Shown piece after piece: positions 61,001 to 64,000 of a stretch of 64,000 nucleotides of DNA. Source of the stretch: Chaetoderma sp. LZ-2023a (lineage: Eukaryota > Mollusca > Caudofoveata > Chaetodermatida > Chaetodermatidae); NCBI GenBank assembly GCA_034401795.1, contig CM067370.1, positions 61,544,369 through 61,608,368 on the forward strand, written 5' to 3'. A program made the translations under genes and the position numbers. Numbering within the stretch: the stretch's first letter is position 1; each line of letters begins with the position of its first letter. Below the pieces are notes generated by a model. That model saw only the letters and a list, made by a program, of their open reading frames with translations, was not told where the DNA came from and searched no databases.

Positions 61001-63157
61001 GAGGGAGGGATACATCTTATTCGGAGAGGATCCTGTGAGGAGGACTACGTCTGTTTGCTGGGATCTGACAGAAGGCATACAGCTGATTGCTGCGACCTGA
61101 GAGAAGGATGTACAGATGATTAATGGGTCATTGGACCGGAAGGTCTACACCTCATTGCAAGGTCCTGGGTGGAGGTTTATAGGTAATTGCTGGGGTCTGG
61201 GATGGGAAACCTTTGACTAATTTCTGGACCCTGATAGGTGAAAAGATCTGCTCTTCATGTATATATTCTTTGATTATTTTTACTCAAGTCTATTGTTTTA
61301 TTTTAGTGGGAGCCAGTTGAGTATTTTAACAATAAAGTGATCTGTGATCTGGTGGAAGGCAAGCCGCTTGGTATTATATCTGTAATGGTAAGCAAACAAT
61401 TGGTATTATATCTGTAATGGTAAGCAAACAATTGGTATTATATCTGTAATGGTAAGCAAACAATTGGTATTATATATGTAATCGTAAGCAGACAATTGGT
61501 ATTATATCTATAATGGTAATCAGACAATTGGTATTATATCTGTAATGGTAAGCAAACAATTGGTATTGTATCTGTAAGCAAACAATTCACATATTAATCA
61601 TCCTGTATGACATAGACAAAACACACTTGACCCAATCATGTTACTACCTAATTAGGGGGAGTCAGTACATTAAGTATTTACTTAATCGTTGAAATTTGAA
61701 TGTCGCAATCTCAAGACACCTATACAGGAAAGTTGTTAAATATTTTGAAAGTAATGTAACTGGATCCTGTTGCTGCCTTTAGCAACAGCTCCCAGACAAA
61801 TTACTTTAAAAGATATTCAACATATCATTATTTGTTGCAGAAGGCATTTGAATTTTTTTTAGCTTGTAAGGGTTAAAGTTATTCATTGTATATTGTATAG
61901 TTTTGTTGTATGACATTTAGATCACATACTTGATAGTTTATTAATCTTGTTTTTGCTAATGTCCTTGAGAGAGCTATTTCCCATTAACACATCTTGAATT
62001 CAGCAATTTCATGATCCTATTCTAAACTGTGTTACACTGAGTGGATAATGATGAAGTAGAATCTACTCAATATTTAATCAAAGTGGGGAACAAATGTCTT
62101 TGTGTATAGTTTCAATAAAAGCAAGAATATTGAGAGAGTTTGTATTGTCTGTATTGCCTTGTTAGAATAACGCTACTCCTCAACAAAAGATAAGCTTGTA
62201 CATTAATTGAAAAGCTCCATAGAATATATCCCATTCATACAATCGACTGATCTCTTTTGAGAAAATGGCTCATTTCATTAGTAAATTATTTTCAGTTGAC
62301 AAATGAAATCGCAAGACACTTCAGAATAATAGAGAATAGCACTCTCAGCTCAGCTTCTGGCTATTAAATGATTATTTCTTGCTATGTGTTTCAATCAGGA
62401 TGAGGAGTGTTTACGCCCTGGAGATGTAACTGATGCTACTCTACTCTCAAATCTTATATCAATGGTCGGTAAGCACCCACACTTTGTGAGTCACCAGACT
62501 GCGGATGTCGCCACCAGGAAGACACTGACTAGAGAGGTACTCTACCATAACATAGCTTCATGTGGAAAGCTGTCTTATACAACCATTTAACTCTTTAACA
62601 CTCATATCAGCCAAAAATGGCTTCTGCTGTTGTCTTGAGAAATGCCCATTTGCAGACCAAAAGAAAACTATTTTTGAAAATTTATCACTGGAATGACTGG
62701 CTCGATAAGTGAGCCAGTCATTCCAGTGGTAAATTTTCAAAAATAGTCATCTTTTGGTCTGCAAATGGGCATTTTCTATGACAAAATTGAAATTGTCTTT
62801 AACAAATTGAAGGGTTAAGTCAGTTCGGCACACTAGCTCCTTGTACCAGGCAAAGCTAGCAACATCAGCCAGCCACAGTCTGTTGCACGCTATGGTTAGC
62901 AAACATTCTGATCACAGCCACTACATTGGTCAGCTAGTGACACTTATTAGTGCCGATACAACAATCAGCTGGCCTGTAAGAGTTAACCCCCTTTGTAATC
63001 CAGTTTTACAATTAAAAACAAAATGCACTATATTATATCGTCTTGTTGTCTTTCTTTATAGGACTTTCGGTTGAAACACTATGCTGGTGAGGTCACTTAC
63101 AACATCAATGGTTTCTTAGACAAGAACAATGACCTCCTTTTTCGTGATCTGAAGGAG
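31638..63157 (+). CDS. MYO1C: Class I unconventional myosin, MYO1C/MYO1H-like (partial: exons 1-14, motor domain)
   Basis: This is a single-headed, actin-activated ATPase motor. Vertebrate MYO1C links membranes to cortical actin; that role is family knowledge, not read from this sequence. Coding segments: 31638-31763, 32301-32416, 43470-43668, 44613-44693, 48226-48402, 49146-49244, 50156-50266, 52605-52676, 53859-53978, 58755-58822, 59991-60096, 61307-61387, 62399-62536, 63062-63157. All introns are GT-AG and the segments join in frame to 530 residues. Visible motifs are P-loop GESGAGKT (105-112), switch [10 protein letters not shown] (157-165), TEDS-site Glu326 (16 residues before DALAK) and switch II DIYGFE (379-384). 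The start is the ATG before [19 protein letters not shown], which aligns with the vertebrate MYO1C/H N-terminus. [17 protein letters not shown] also favours MYO1C/H over MYO1A/B. The rest of the motor, the IQ motifs and the TH1 tail lie beyond the window. No promoter was identified; an acceptor-like site near 31514 hints at an upstream 5' UTR exon. Confidence 0.93.
32050..32250. mobile_element. FB1 fold-back MITE in intron 1
   Basis: GACCATTAACGCTTTATTAG and CTTGACCATTAAAAGATTAAT are the ends. The centre GGAATGACTGGTTGATTATC pairs with AGCCAGCCATTCCAGTGG. A loose right half of another copy (CTTCTGGCCTGCAAATGGCC) precedes it at about 31990-32015. It lies 50 bp from the exon 2 acceptor. Confidence 0.85.
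32301..32416 (+). CDS. MYO1C: Myosin-I exon 2 (residues 43-81)
   Basis: It encodes [19 protein letters not shown] and YELPPH, the conserved segment before the P-loop. The acceptor is CTCTCACCAG and the donor AT|GTAAGT. The exon ends after two bases of the Ile81 codon. Confidence 0.94.
32640..34790. other. Intron 2, AT-rich stretch with no recognised feature
   Basis: Mostly unique AT-rich sequence. The word CCTTAAAAAGAAGAC occurs near both 32662 and 33764, which may mark a worn element, but I could not set borders. A 99-codon minus-strand frame at 33925-34224 has no recognisable domain. Confidence 0.4.
34800..35190 (+). repeat. Degenerate tandem repeat R5 (about 140-170 bp units)
   Basis: Two to three units share AGGTAGAGA, GAGATC with CATATTTATGAGAGTTATC, and GAAATCTTTCAGCGGACAT. 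They lie directly before the Penelope-like coding region. They may be the core of a tandem-core element into which the Penelope-like element inserted; a related word string at about 32540-32590 fits that view. Confidence 0.5.
35191..36906 (+). mobile_element. Penelope-like retroelement (RT plus GIY-YIG endonuclease), defective
   Basis: The main open frame is 35504-36853 (449 codons). It shows [14 protein letters not shown] (residues 5-18), [14 protein letters not shown] (64-77), the RT active site YIDD (102-105), [17 protein letters not shown] (163-179), a Cys-rich CTRKNCFFC (331-339) and a GIY-YIG-type nuclease start with IYLLTC (371-376) and YVGET (383-387). This RT/GIY-YIG pairing defines Penelope-like elements. 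Upstream, 35200-35400 encodes the N-terminal part ([17 protein letters not shown]). The block that normally lies between it and DITSLYT, with the LPKIHK-type motif, is absent. The C-terminus ([17 protein letters not shown], ending 36906) is in another frame. The copy is dead but fairly young. It lies sense to the myosin gene in intron 2. Confidence 0.9.
36907..37554. other. Penelope 3' flank and degenerate repeat
   Basis: After the coding end comes AAGCCCGCTAGGAGGCGCTC then TTGTC near 36975-36999, resembling the CTCTTGTT ends of the R families. 37020-37330 contains worn relatives of the 40-bp repeat found at 38690-38975 (TTGGTTA and CCATTAAGTACAAGCTC words). Confidence 0.4.
37555..38262 (+). 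mobile_element. R1 tandem-core element in intron 2
   Basis: It has a complete-looking structure. The left end TATACCCCACG pairs with GACGGGGTATTATGTAATGG as a small hairpin. Four core units follow (TATCGGATCGCTTTGAAAC, TCCAAGATGGCTGCCAGCCA). The right end is GGGGTATTATGCGCCATTTG then GGAGCCCTTGTT. It is the same family as 11985-13150. Confidence 0.75.
38690..38975 (+). repeat. 40-bp minisatellite, about 7 units
   Basis: Unit words are CTCTGTTGATTATCTGCC, TTGGTTAACCATGAACTAC and AAG. The middle four units are nearly identical; the outer ones are diverged. The unit contains a GGTTAACC palindrome. Confidence 0.92.
39055..40606 (+). mobile_element. R2 tandem-core element in intron 2
   Basis: About eight or nine units of 130-170 bp carry CGCTTGGCGGATTTTAACC, CAAATTTGGCTGGAA, TTCTATTCAGATTTTTGATTGG and GGTGGCCATCTTGGATTTT. 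It starts near CACCTGGCTAGAATGGCCTA with GGCTTATGCCATGGCAACC, and ends with CAGGTGAGCG, GAGCCCTTGATCA and TCTTGTTT. A 169-codon frame (39007-39516) is repeat translation. Confidence 0.7.
40607..41452. other. Intron 2 stretch with no recognised feature
   Basis: Unique-looking AT-rich sequence with no repeat family or coding frame that I can name. Confidence 0.4.
41453..41655. mobile_element. FB1 fold-back MITE, right arm shortened
   Basis: AACCCTTTAGCACTCAAGC, then GGAATGACTGGTTTGATAAC, then GTCTTCTCTTGGCCTGCAAA. Part of the right inner arm is missing, so the hairpin is weak. A half FB2 arm (GTTAAATTAGTTTC) follows near 41805. Confidence 0.75.
41899..42010 (+). repeat. (TG)n(CGTG)n microsatellite
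   Basis: About 23 TG units are followed by about 14 CGTG units and GAGC tetramers. Histidine/threonine/arginine frames on the minus strand are artefacts. Confidence 0.95.
42178..42414. mobile_element. FB1 fold-back MITE
   Basis: CACTTTAACACTCAGTGTGA at the left; GGTTAAAGGGTTAAAGGGTTA at the right, with the terminal word repeated. CATTTGCAGACCAAGAGAAG and GTCATTCCAGTGGTAAAC form part of the arms. The 61-bp minisatellite starts ten bases later. Confidence 0.82.
42424..43277 (+). repeat. 61-bp minisatellite, 14 virtually identical copies
   Basis: The unit begins GTGGAACTCATAACACCAAG and ends TGTCTGATAACCCCAAA; starts fall exactly every 61 bp from 42424 to 43217. The copies look identical except for the final edge (CCACAAAGA). 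The array ends 192 bp before the acceptor of the P-loop exon. Such uniformity means recent amplification or ongoing homogenisation. Confidence 0.97.
43470..43668 (+). CDS. MYO1C: Myosin-I exon 3 (residues 81-147): P-loop
   Basis: It encodes [33 protein letters not shown] and [10 protein letters not shown]. It carries the ATP-binding P-loop GESGAGKT. The acceptor is TTATTTCAG, and the first T completes Ile81. The donor is GAG|GTACAC, phase 0. Confidence 0.95.
43720..43785. repeat. FB2-related half element in intron 3
   Basis: GTAACTCTGGATGCGCTAGA, CAACTTTCAGTTAAATTATT and CAAAATATTCAACAGG; the variant is the same as at 28138-28213. Confidence 0.55.
43848..44055. mobile_element. FB1 fold-back MITE, old copy
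   Basis: CCCTTAGTACTCACAC, GTCCATTTGCATGACAG and AAGTTTTCAAAAGCATTCTT are recognisable, but the arms no longer pair well. Confidence 0.5.
44289..44355. mobile_element. FB2 fold-back repeat, short
   Basis: TGTTGAATATTTCGATACTA pairs with TAGTTTCAAAATATTCAATA across GGGATCTGTTACAGTC. Confidence 0.75.
44613..44693 (+). CDS. MYO1C: Myosin-I exon 4 (residues 148-174): switch I
   Basis: It encodes [20 protein letters not shown] and DVQFNFK, the switch I loop that senses nucleotide gamma-phosphate. The acceptor is CTTATGTTGCAG and the donor AAG|GTACAG, phase 0 on both sides. Confidence 0.95.
45019..45712 (+). mobile_element. R2 element, left part, cut by a LINE
   Basis: The left end is the hairpin GCTCACCTGGCC/GGCCAAGTGAGC with loop TGAAA, then TTATGCCGTGGCGACCGTCC. 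Core units follow with GGCCGGTGGCCATCTTGGG and GCAGATATGATTAGGGCC. The core stops near 45712, where LINE sequence begins, so the LINE probably inserted here or replaced the right part. Confidence 0.7.
45713..46960 (+). mobile_element. Non-LTR retrotransposon (LINE), 5'-truncated and broken
   Basis: The translated RT core in three frames shows [56 protein letters not shown], the active site YADD at 46201-46212 (in [14 protein letters not shown]) and a C-terminal part, [18 protein letters not shown], with the frame ending at 46910. This is the order of a LINE RT and its C-terminal domain. The endonuclease is missing, frames change at least twice and a 29-base C run (46044-46072) interrupts the RT. 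The clade is unresolved, possibly RTE-like. Confidence 0.82.
46044..46072 (+). repeat. Poly-C tract of 29 bases
   Basis: A pure C run inside the LINE, preceded by CAATCGG and followed by ACAGGGAGATGG. On the transcript's complement it would be G-rich. Its length is uncertain in sequencing and assembly. Confidence 0.9.
46965..47350 (+). mobile_element. Penelope-like element fragment 2 (GIY-YIG end)
   Basis: It is similar at DNA level to the end of the copy at 35191-36906: CACACGGGCTTAAAATACAG, ACTCGCAATGTCATA, GAGTGAAGGAACACTTA and GGGATCAATCATGCAGATGG. It covers only the Cys-rich to C-terminal part and is worn in all frames. It follows the LINE directly. Confidence 0.82.
47640..47832. mobile_element. 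FB1 fold-back MITE, diverged
   Basis: GCCAAAAATGACTTCTGCAG, GTCTTGAGAAATGTCCATG, TTTACCACTGGAGTGATAGT and GGATTAAAGAGTTATAA; the centre is shortened. Confidence 0.7.
48226..48402 (+). CDS. MYO1C: Myosin-I exon 5 (residues 175-233)
   Basis: It encodes [34 protein letters not shown] and a surface loop that ends FFYLKQ. VGGHI fits MYO1C/H rather than MYO1A/B. The acceptor is ATCACACAG and the donor CAG|GTATGG, phase 0. Confidence 0.95.
48403..49145. other. Intron 5, nothing recognised
   Basis: AT-rich sequence without a repeat family I can name and without coding content. Confidence 0.45.
49146..49244 (+). CDS. MYO1C: Myosin-I exon 6 (residues 234-266)
   Basis: It encodes [20 protein letters not shown] and [13 protein letters not shown], the segment leading to the relay region. 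The acceptor is TACTTTAG and the donor CAG|GTAATA, phase 0. Confidence 0.92.
49245..50155. other. Intron 6, no clear element
   Basis: AT-rich. A worn FB2-like stretch (GTTGTTGTTGAAACC to ATATTGTTTCCAAAGTG) is visible at about 49870-49940. No coding frame of note. Confidence 0.4.
50156..50266 (+). CDS. MYO1C: Myosin-I exon 7 (residues 267-303)
   Basis: It encodes [20 protein letters not shown] and [24 protein letters not shown] is conserved through the myosin family. The acceptor is TATTTCAG and the donor GAG|GTCAGT, phase 0. Confidence 0.94.
50386..50621. mobile_element. FB1 fold-back MITE, full length, best hairpin
   Basis: The left arm 50436-50500 and right arm 50506-50570 (65 bases each) pair with only three mismatches around the loop ATAAC. 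Outer ends are GCCTTTTAACACTCATATC and GTGTTAAAGGGTTA. It lies 119 bp downstream of the exon 7 donor in the sense transcript. Confidence 0.93.
50664..50868. mobile_element. FB1 fold-back MITE, centre partly lost
   Basis: AACTCTTTAATAGTCATG, GTCCATTTGCAGGTCAAGAG, CGTCTTCTCTTGGCCTGCAA and TTGACCATTAAGGCATTAG. It sits in tandem 42 bp after the preceding copy. Confidence 0.78.
51175..52010 (+). mobile_element. R3 tandem-core element in intron 7, opposite orientation to the copy at 20530
   Basis: The end GTCAGGGATATTGTAATCGC with GTCTGTCCGTCTGTCCGTCA is followed by about five core units (CAAATTTGGTATGTGG, ATGATTGCGGAGTGCA, ATTTAGATTTGGCTC, TTGATTGTAATGCAACTCC). It ends near GAATGTGGGGATTTACGATG. 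Both ends match the inverse of the 20530-21595 copy. Confidence 0.75.
52054..52539. mobile_element. FB2-composite MITE in intron 7
   Basis: Ends ACCTTTCCA and TGAAAAGGT are imperfect inverted repeats. After the left end come TTTTAGCTATGCCCCGCCC, AAACTCCATCCACACC and GATCGATCAATC. The FB2 right arm (AGTCAAATTGGTTTCAAAAT) lies at about 52337, followed by AGTAGAGACATAGAATTC. A perfect TGACGTCA (cAMP-response-element octamer) is at 52505-52512. At 486 bp it is longer than its relatives. Confidence 0.72.
52605..52676 (+). CDS. MYO1C: Myosin-I exon 8 (residues 304-327)
   Basis: It encodes [20 protein letters not shown] and KGER, including Glu326 at the TEDS position, which in class I myosins is acidic or phosphorylatable. 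The acceptor is TTTTTTCTAG and the donor AGG|GTGAGT, phase 0. Confidence 0.92.
52712..52925. mobile_element. FB1 fold-back MITE, diverged, next to the exon 8 donor
   Basis: CCATCTAATACTCAAGCCAG, GTCTTGAGAAATGTCC, the centre GGCACGATAAGCGAGCC and TGTCTGCAAATGGACATTTT. It begins 35 bp after the exon 8 donor. Confidence 0.78.
53313..53654. mobile_element. FB2-composite MITE in intron 8
   Basis: Terminal inverted repeats ACCTTTCCAGTTT and AAACTGGAAAGGT match perfectly over 13 bp. The interior has GTTGGGATCGATCGATC, TTGAATATTTTGAAACTAAT, then TATTAAATAGTAAAGACATA, CATGATGTCATTGATTATAA and GATGTCATATGATGG. Length is 342 bp with no coding capacity. Confidence 0.85.
53859..53978 (+). CDS. MYO1C: Myosin-I exon 9 (residues 328-367)
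   Basis: It encodes [20 protein letters not shown] and [28 protein letters not shown] is the reference point of the TEDS rule. The acceptor is CTCTTTCAG and the donor AAG|GTAAGA, phase 0. Confidence 0.95.
54165..55478 (+). mobile_element. R4 tandem-core element in intron 9
   Basis: The left end is the small hairpin CCCCCAGTCTGGAAGATGGGGG-like sequence at 54167-54188. The core alternates units with CTACAGTTTAGC, TTTTGAAACTTGGTAAGTG, TTATCATTACCACGTGAAGG and GTGCATGTGC with (CCATCCGTCTGTCC)-type runs, at least six times. The right end is GGGAATATTCCATCTTCTGA then TGGCTCTTGTTTT. Frames of 69-113 codons inside are repeat translations. Confidence 0.72.
55546..56590. mobile_element. Non-autonomous hAT-type DNA transposon with 8-bp target duplication
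   Basis: The ends TAGGGCTGCG and CGCAGCCCTA are perfect 10-bp inverted repeats. They are flanked on both sides by the 8-bp direct repeat GCTATAAC (55538-55545 and 56591-56598), the target-duplication length of hAT elements. Motifs ACCGATAT, CCGATACC and AACCGATT cluster just inside both ends, as expected of subterminal transposase-binding repeats. The 1045-bp interior is AT-rich and has no transposase frame, so it must rely on an enzyme from elsewhere. Intact ends and a perfect target duplication suggest a fairly recent insertion. Confidence 0.92.
57000..57235 (+). mobile_element. Penelope-like element fragment 3 (C-terminus)
   Basis: A frame at 57045-57230 encodes [16 protein letters not shown] and then [20 protein letters not shown], ending in W and a stop. 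It parallels [17 protein letters not shown] at the end of the copy in intron 2. Only this tail is recognisable, and it is more diverged in sequence, so it probably belongs to a different Penelope-like subfamily. Confidence 0.72.
57851..58206. mobile_element. FB2-composite MITE, complete, in intron 9
   Basis: Terminal inverted repeats AGGAATCCAGTTT and AAACTGGATTCCT match perfectly (13 bp). The order is left end, AACTATGCCCCACC, AAGCTCCACTCACACG, the FB2 palindrome with both arms (TTGAATATTTTGAAAC and TTGCAAAATATTCAA, centre about 58006), TTATTAAATAG, CATGATGTAATTGATTACG, GACATCATATGATTGATG, right end. Length is 356 bp. No clear target duplication. Confidence 0.87.
58320..58670. mobile_element. 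FB2-composite MITE with two CRE octamers, in intron 9
   Basis: Ends ACCTTTCCA and TGGAAAGGT are perfect inverted repeats. The left half has AGCTATGCCACGCCCATC and GATTGATCGATCCCC, then one FB2 arm. The right half carries TGACGTCA at 58589-58596 and 58636-58643, plus near-matches (TGATGTCA). TGACGTCA is the ATF/CREB binding consensus. The copy ends 84 bp before exon 10. Confidence 0.85.
58755..58822 (+). CDS. MYO1C: Myosin-I exon 10 (residues 368-390): switch II
   Basis: It encodes [20 protein letters not shown] and SNK, with switch II DIYGFE. The acceptor is TTGTGCAG and the donor AA|GTAAGT. The last codon (Lys390) is split after two bases. Most family members have Ser or Gly here before [12 protein letters not shown]. 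Confidence 0.94.
59092..59331. mobile_element. FB1 fold-back MITE in intron 10
   Basis: AACACTTTAACTCTTAAGC and GATGGCTAAAGGATTAAG are the ends. The centre GGCTCGAGAACAGAGCCAGT is palindromic, and TTTGGTCTGCAAATGG marks the right arm. Confidence 0.82.
59343..59830 (+). repeat. R1-related tandem repeat, 124-bp unit
   Basis: Two nearly identical 124-bp copies start at 59395 and 59519 (TGAAAGTTCCTCTAAGGG, ATTATCGTTTCATAGATCC, TTGATGATGATCTGAAATCC). A third diverged unit with GGCAGCCATCTTGGAAACC follows. Unit phase and words follow R1, and TTTTTATACCC precedes it, so it is an R1 subfamily or relic. Confidence 0.7.
59991..60096 (+). CDS. MYO1C: Myosin-I exon 11 (residues 390-425): relay helix
   Basis: It encodes [20 protein letters not shown] and [15 protein letters not shown], the strongly conserved relay helix. 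The acceptor is AATTTCAG, and the first A completes Lys390. The donor is GAG|GTGAGA, phase 0. Confidence 0.96.
60470..60526. repeat. Perfect 21-bp inverted repeat in intron 11
   Basis: The arms at 60470-60490 and 60506-60526 (core GCAATGGACTGTTAC and GTAACAGTCCATTGC) are perfect complements with a 15-base spacer that itself contains TACTAGTA. I cannot link it to the FB families. Confidence 0.9.
60610..60740 (+). repeat. GATGAT/GCTGGT-rich simple repeat
   Basis: TTATAATGTGCTGGT recurs three times, separated by GATGATG runs, followed by GCTGCTGCTGCTGATGATGA. Serine/histidine-rich minus-strand frames over it are artefacts. Confidence 0.8.
60868..61225 (+). repeat. Degenerate minisatellite, about 40-bp unit
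   Basis: About nine units carry TACATCTGATTGCTG, GGGACCTGAGAG and GGATCCTG variants. They differ by many substitutions and small indels, so the array is older than the 61-bp and 16-bp arrays. Confidence 0.75.
61307..61387 (+). CDS. MYO1C: Myosin-I exon 12 (residues 426-452)
   Basis: It encodes [20 protein letters not shown] and LGIISVM, part of the lower 50K region before the actin-binding helix-loop-helix. The acceptor is TATTTTAG and the donor ATG|GTAAGC, phase 0. The last 18 coding bases and the donor are repeated in tandem in the intron. Confidence 0.95.
61370..61587 (+). repeat. 32-bp tandem repeat that copies the exon 12 end and its 5' splice site
   Basis: Units start at 61370, 61402, 61434, 61466, 61498, 61530 and 61562 (the last is 26 bp). 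Unit 1 is the last 18 bases of exon 12 plus the first 14 of intron 12. Units 2, 3 and 6 are identical to it and keep TGTAATG|GTAAGC. Unit 4 has ATCGTAAGC and unit 5 ATGGTAATC. Using a downstream donor would add VSKQLVLYL and a stop in frame, so only the first site gives a full protein. Confidence 0.97.
61730..61823. mobile_element. FB2 fold-back repeat in intron 12
   Basis: GTTAAATATTTTGAAAGTAA pairs with TTACTTTAAAAGATATTCAA across CTGTTGCTGCCTTTAGCAAC. Confidence 0.8.
62399..62536 (+). CDS. MYO1C: Myosin-I exon 13 (residues 453-498)
   Basis: It encodes [31 protein letters not shown] and [17 protein letters not shown] is a class I signature. The acceptor is TTTCAATCAG and the donor GAG|GTACTC, phase 0. 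Confidence 0.95.
62589..62817. mobile_element. FB1 fold-back MITE in intron 13, full length
   Basis: AACTCTTTAACACTCATATC at the left, GAAGGGTTAAG at the right. GGAATGACTGGCTCGATAAG and GTGAGCCAGTCATTCCAG form the centre. The arms are about 65 bp with few mismatches. It starts 53 bases after exon 13. Confidence 0.9.
63062..63157 (+). CDS. MYO1C: Myosin-I exon 14 (residues 499-530)
   Basis: It encodes [20 protein letters not shown] and [12 protein letters not shown], a hallmark of myosin heads. The acceptor is TTTCTTTATAG and the donor GAG|GTAATC, phase 0. The next exon is not found in the remaining 843 bases. Confidence 0.95.
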
Positions 63158-64000
63158 GTAATCTAATCTAGAATTTGACAAGTATTTAATATGTTATTCT
63201 GTGTTCAAACCTTATCATCGTGCTATATCTTATATTCTATCACATCAGAGAAAATATACAAGTGTTACAGCTATTGAATGTATATGGTTGATTCCTACTA
63301 AAATGGCAAATCAAATAGGGCTGCTAAGTTACCATTTAAAAAATTGCTTGCTTTTTATGGGTAATTCTGATGCTTTGATCAATTAATTCAAAATGTTTGA
63401 AACAAATTGGGTGTGGTGTGATGATGATCGAAATTCGGTTCAAATGCAAAATGAATATACCCATCAGGTATTTAATGGCAATCATCATGTAGACTTATTT
63501 TTATGTAATAAATAAAAATTTTAAATTGCATAGGATTCATGGGGATTATCGCTTAGGATAGTGTATGATCAGGTAGGTAAAAAGACTCTACGCTGATATT
63601 GAATTTTGAGCATTCAGAGTTTGAGACAAAATTTAATCTCATAGTACGGTCTCCTGACATCCTGATCATATTGAAGATTTCCAACAGAGTTAAAGACAGC
63701 GTTATCACTTCTTAAAACAAAACCTTCCTGTAGTTGACGCCTTGGCCACCCATGGCACAGAACATGAGCTCATCACTATATGACCTGGATCTTGGCACTC
63801 TCCCTTCACTCACTAGGGTCTGATATCTTGTTGGAACAGTTGAATACAGGAACCAGTGGCGAACATCGCGGGACCAATACACAACACAGATCCCCGAGTC
63901 CAGCACATTGTCTAGGGGATCAGGATCCAGCAGACCATATTCTGTGATCATCGGGGCTAAAACTAGCCCACTACAACAGACACCAGCCAACAAAAAGTGG
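63158..64000. other. Start of intron 14; unassigned minus-strand open frame at the edge
   Basis: 63158-63700 is AT-rich with no feature. From 63712 to the window edge the minus strand is open for more than 93 codons (it includes SGICVVYWSRDVRHWFLYS and PTRYQTLVSEGRVPRSRSY) in a GC-richer patch. I do not recognise the product. The sharp change in composition and an open frame running off the edge suggest the end of a transposon or of a nested coding segment. Confidence 0.3.

Overview
This window is animal genomic DNA with one host protein-coding gene. That gene is a class I unconventional myosin of the MYO1C/MYO1H type on the + strand. Its first 14 coding exons lie between 31638 and 63157 and it continues past the right edge. 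All other recognisable features are repeats and transposon remains. The long repeat-stuffed introns, pearl/Helentron-like tandem-core elements, Penelope-like retroelements and fold-back MITEs suggest a marine invertebrate, perhaps a lophotrochozoan such as a mollusc. The sequence alone does not fix the species.

Layout. 1-185 is short unique flank with a GC-rich hairpin. 186-10214 is one satellite complex: array A (about 31-bp units plus 7-bp GAATAAN runs), three blocks of a second, about 11-bp satellite B (orders +, -, +), then array A again in inverted orientation. 10215-31637 is gene-free. It holds pearl-like tandem-core elements (R1, R2, R3), many fold-back MITEs (FB1, FB2, FB3), a 51-unit 16-bp minisatellite, a recent 209-bp tandem duplication and a 476-bp element with terminal inverted repeats. 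31638 onward is the myosin gene. Intron 2 alone is 11 kb and carries a Penelope-like element and a 14-copy 61-bp minisatellite just before the P-loop exon. Intron 4 holds a nested pearl/LINE/Penelope composite. Intron 9 holds a complete non-autonomous hAT element with an 8-bp target duplication. Intron 12 begins with tandem copies of its own 5' splice site.

The 14 exons join in frame with GT-AG borders to 530 residues covering most of the motor head: P-loop, switch I, TEDS site and switch II. The end of the motor, the IQ motifs and the TH1 tail lie outside. No RNA gene, CRISPR array or second host gene could be supported.

The most unusual points are the mirror-arranged satellite complex, the duplicated donor site of exon 12, the set of sequence-unrelated elements that share a hairpin start and a CTCTTGTT-like end, and the load of self-complementary FB1 hairpins in the introns.
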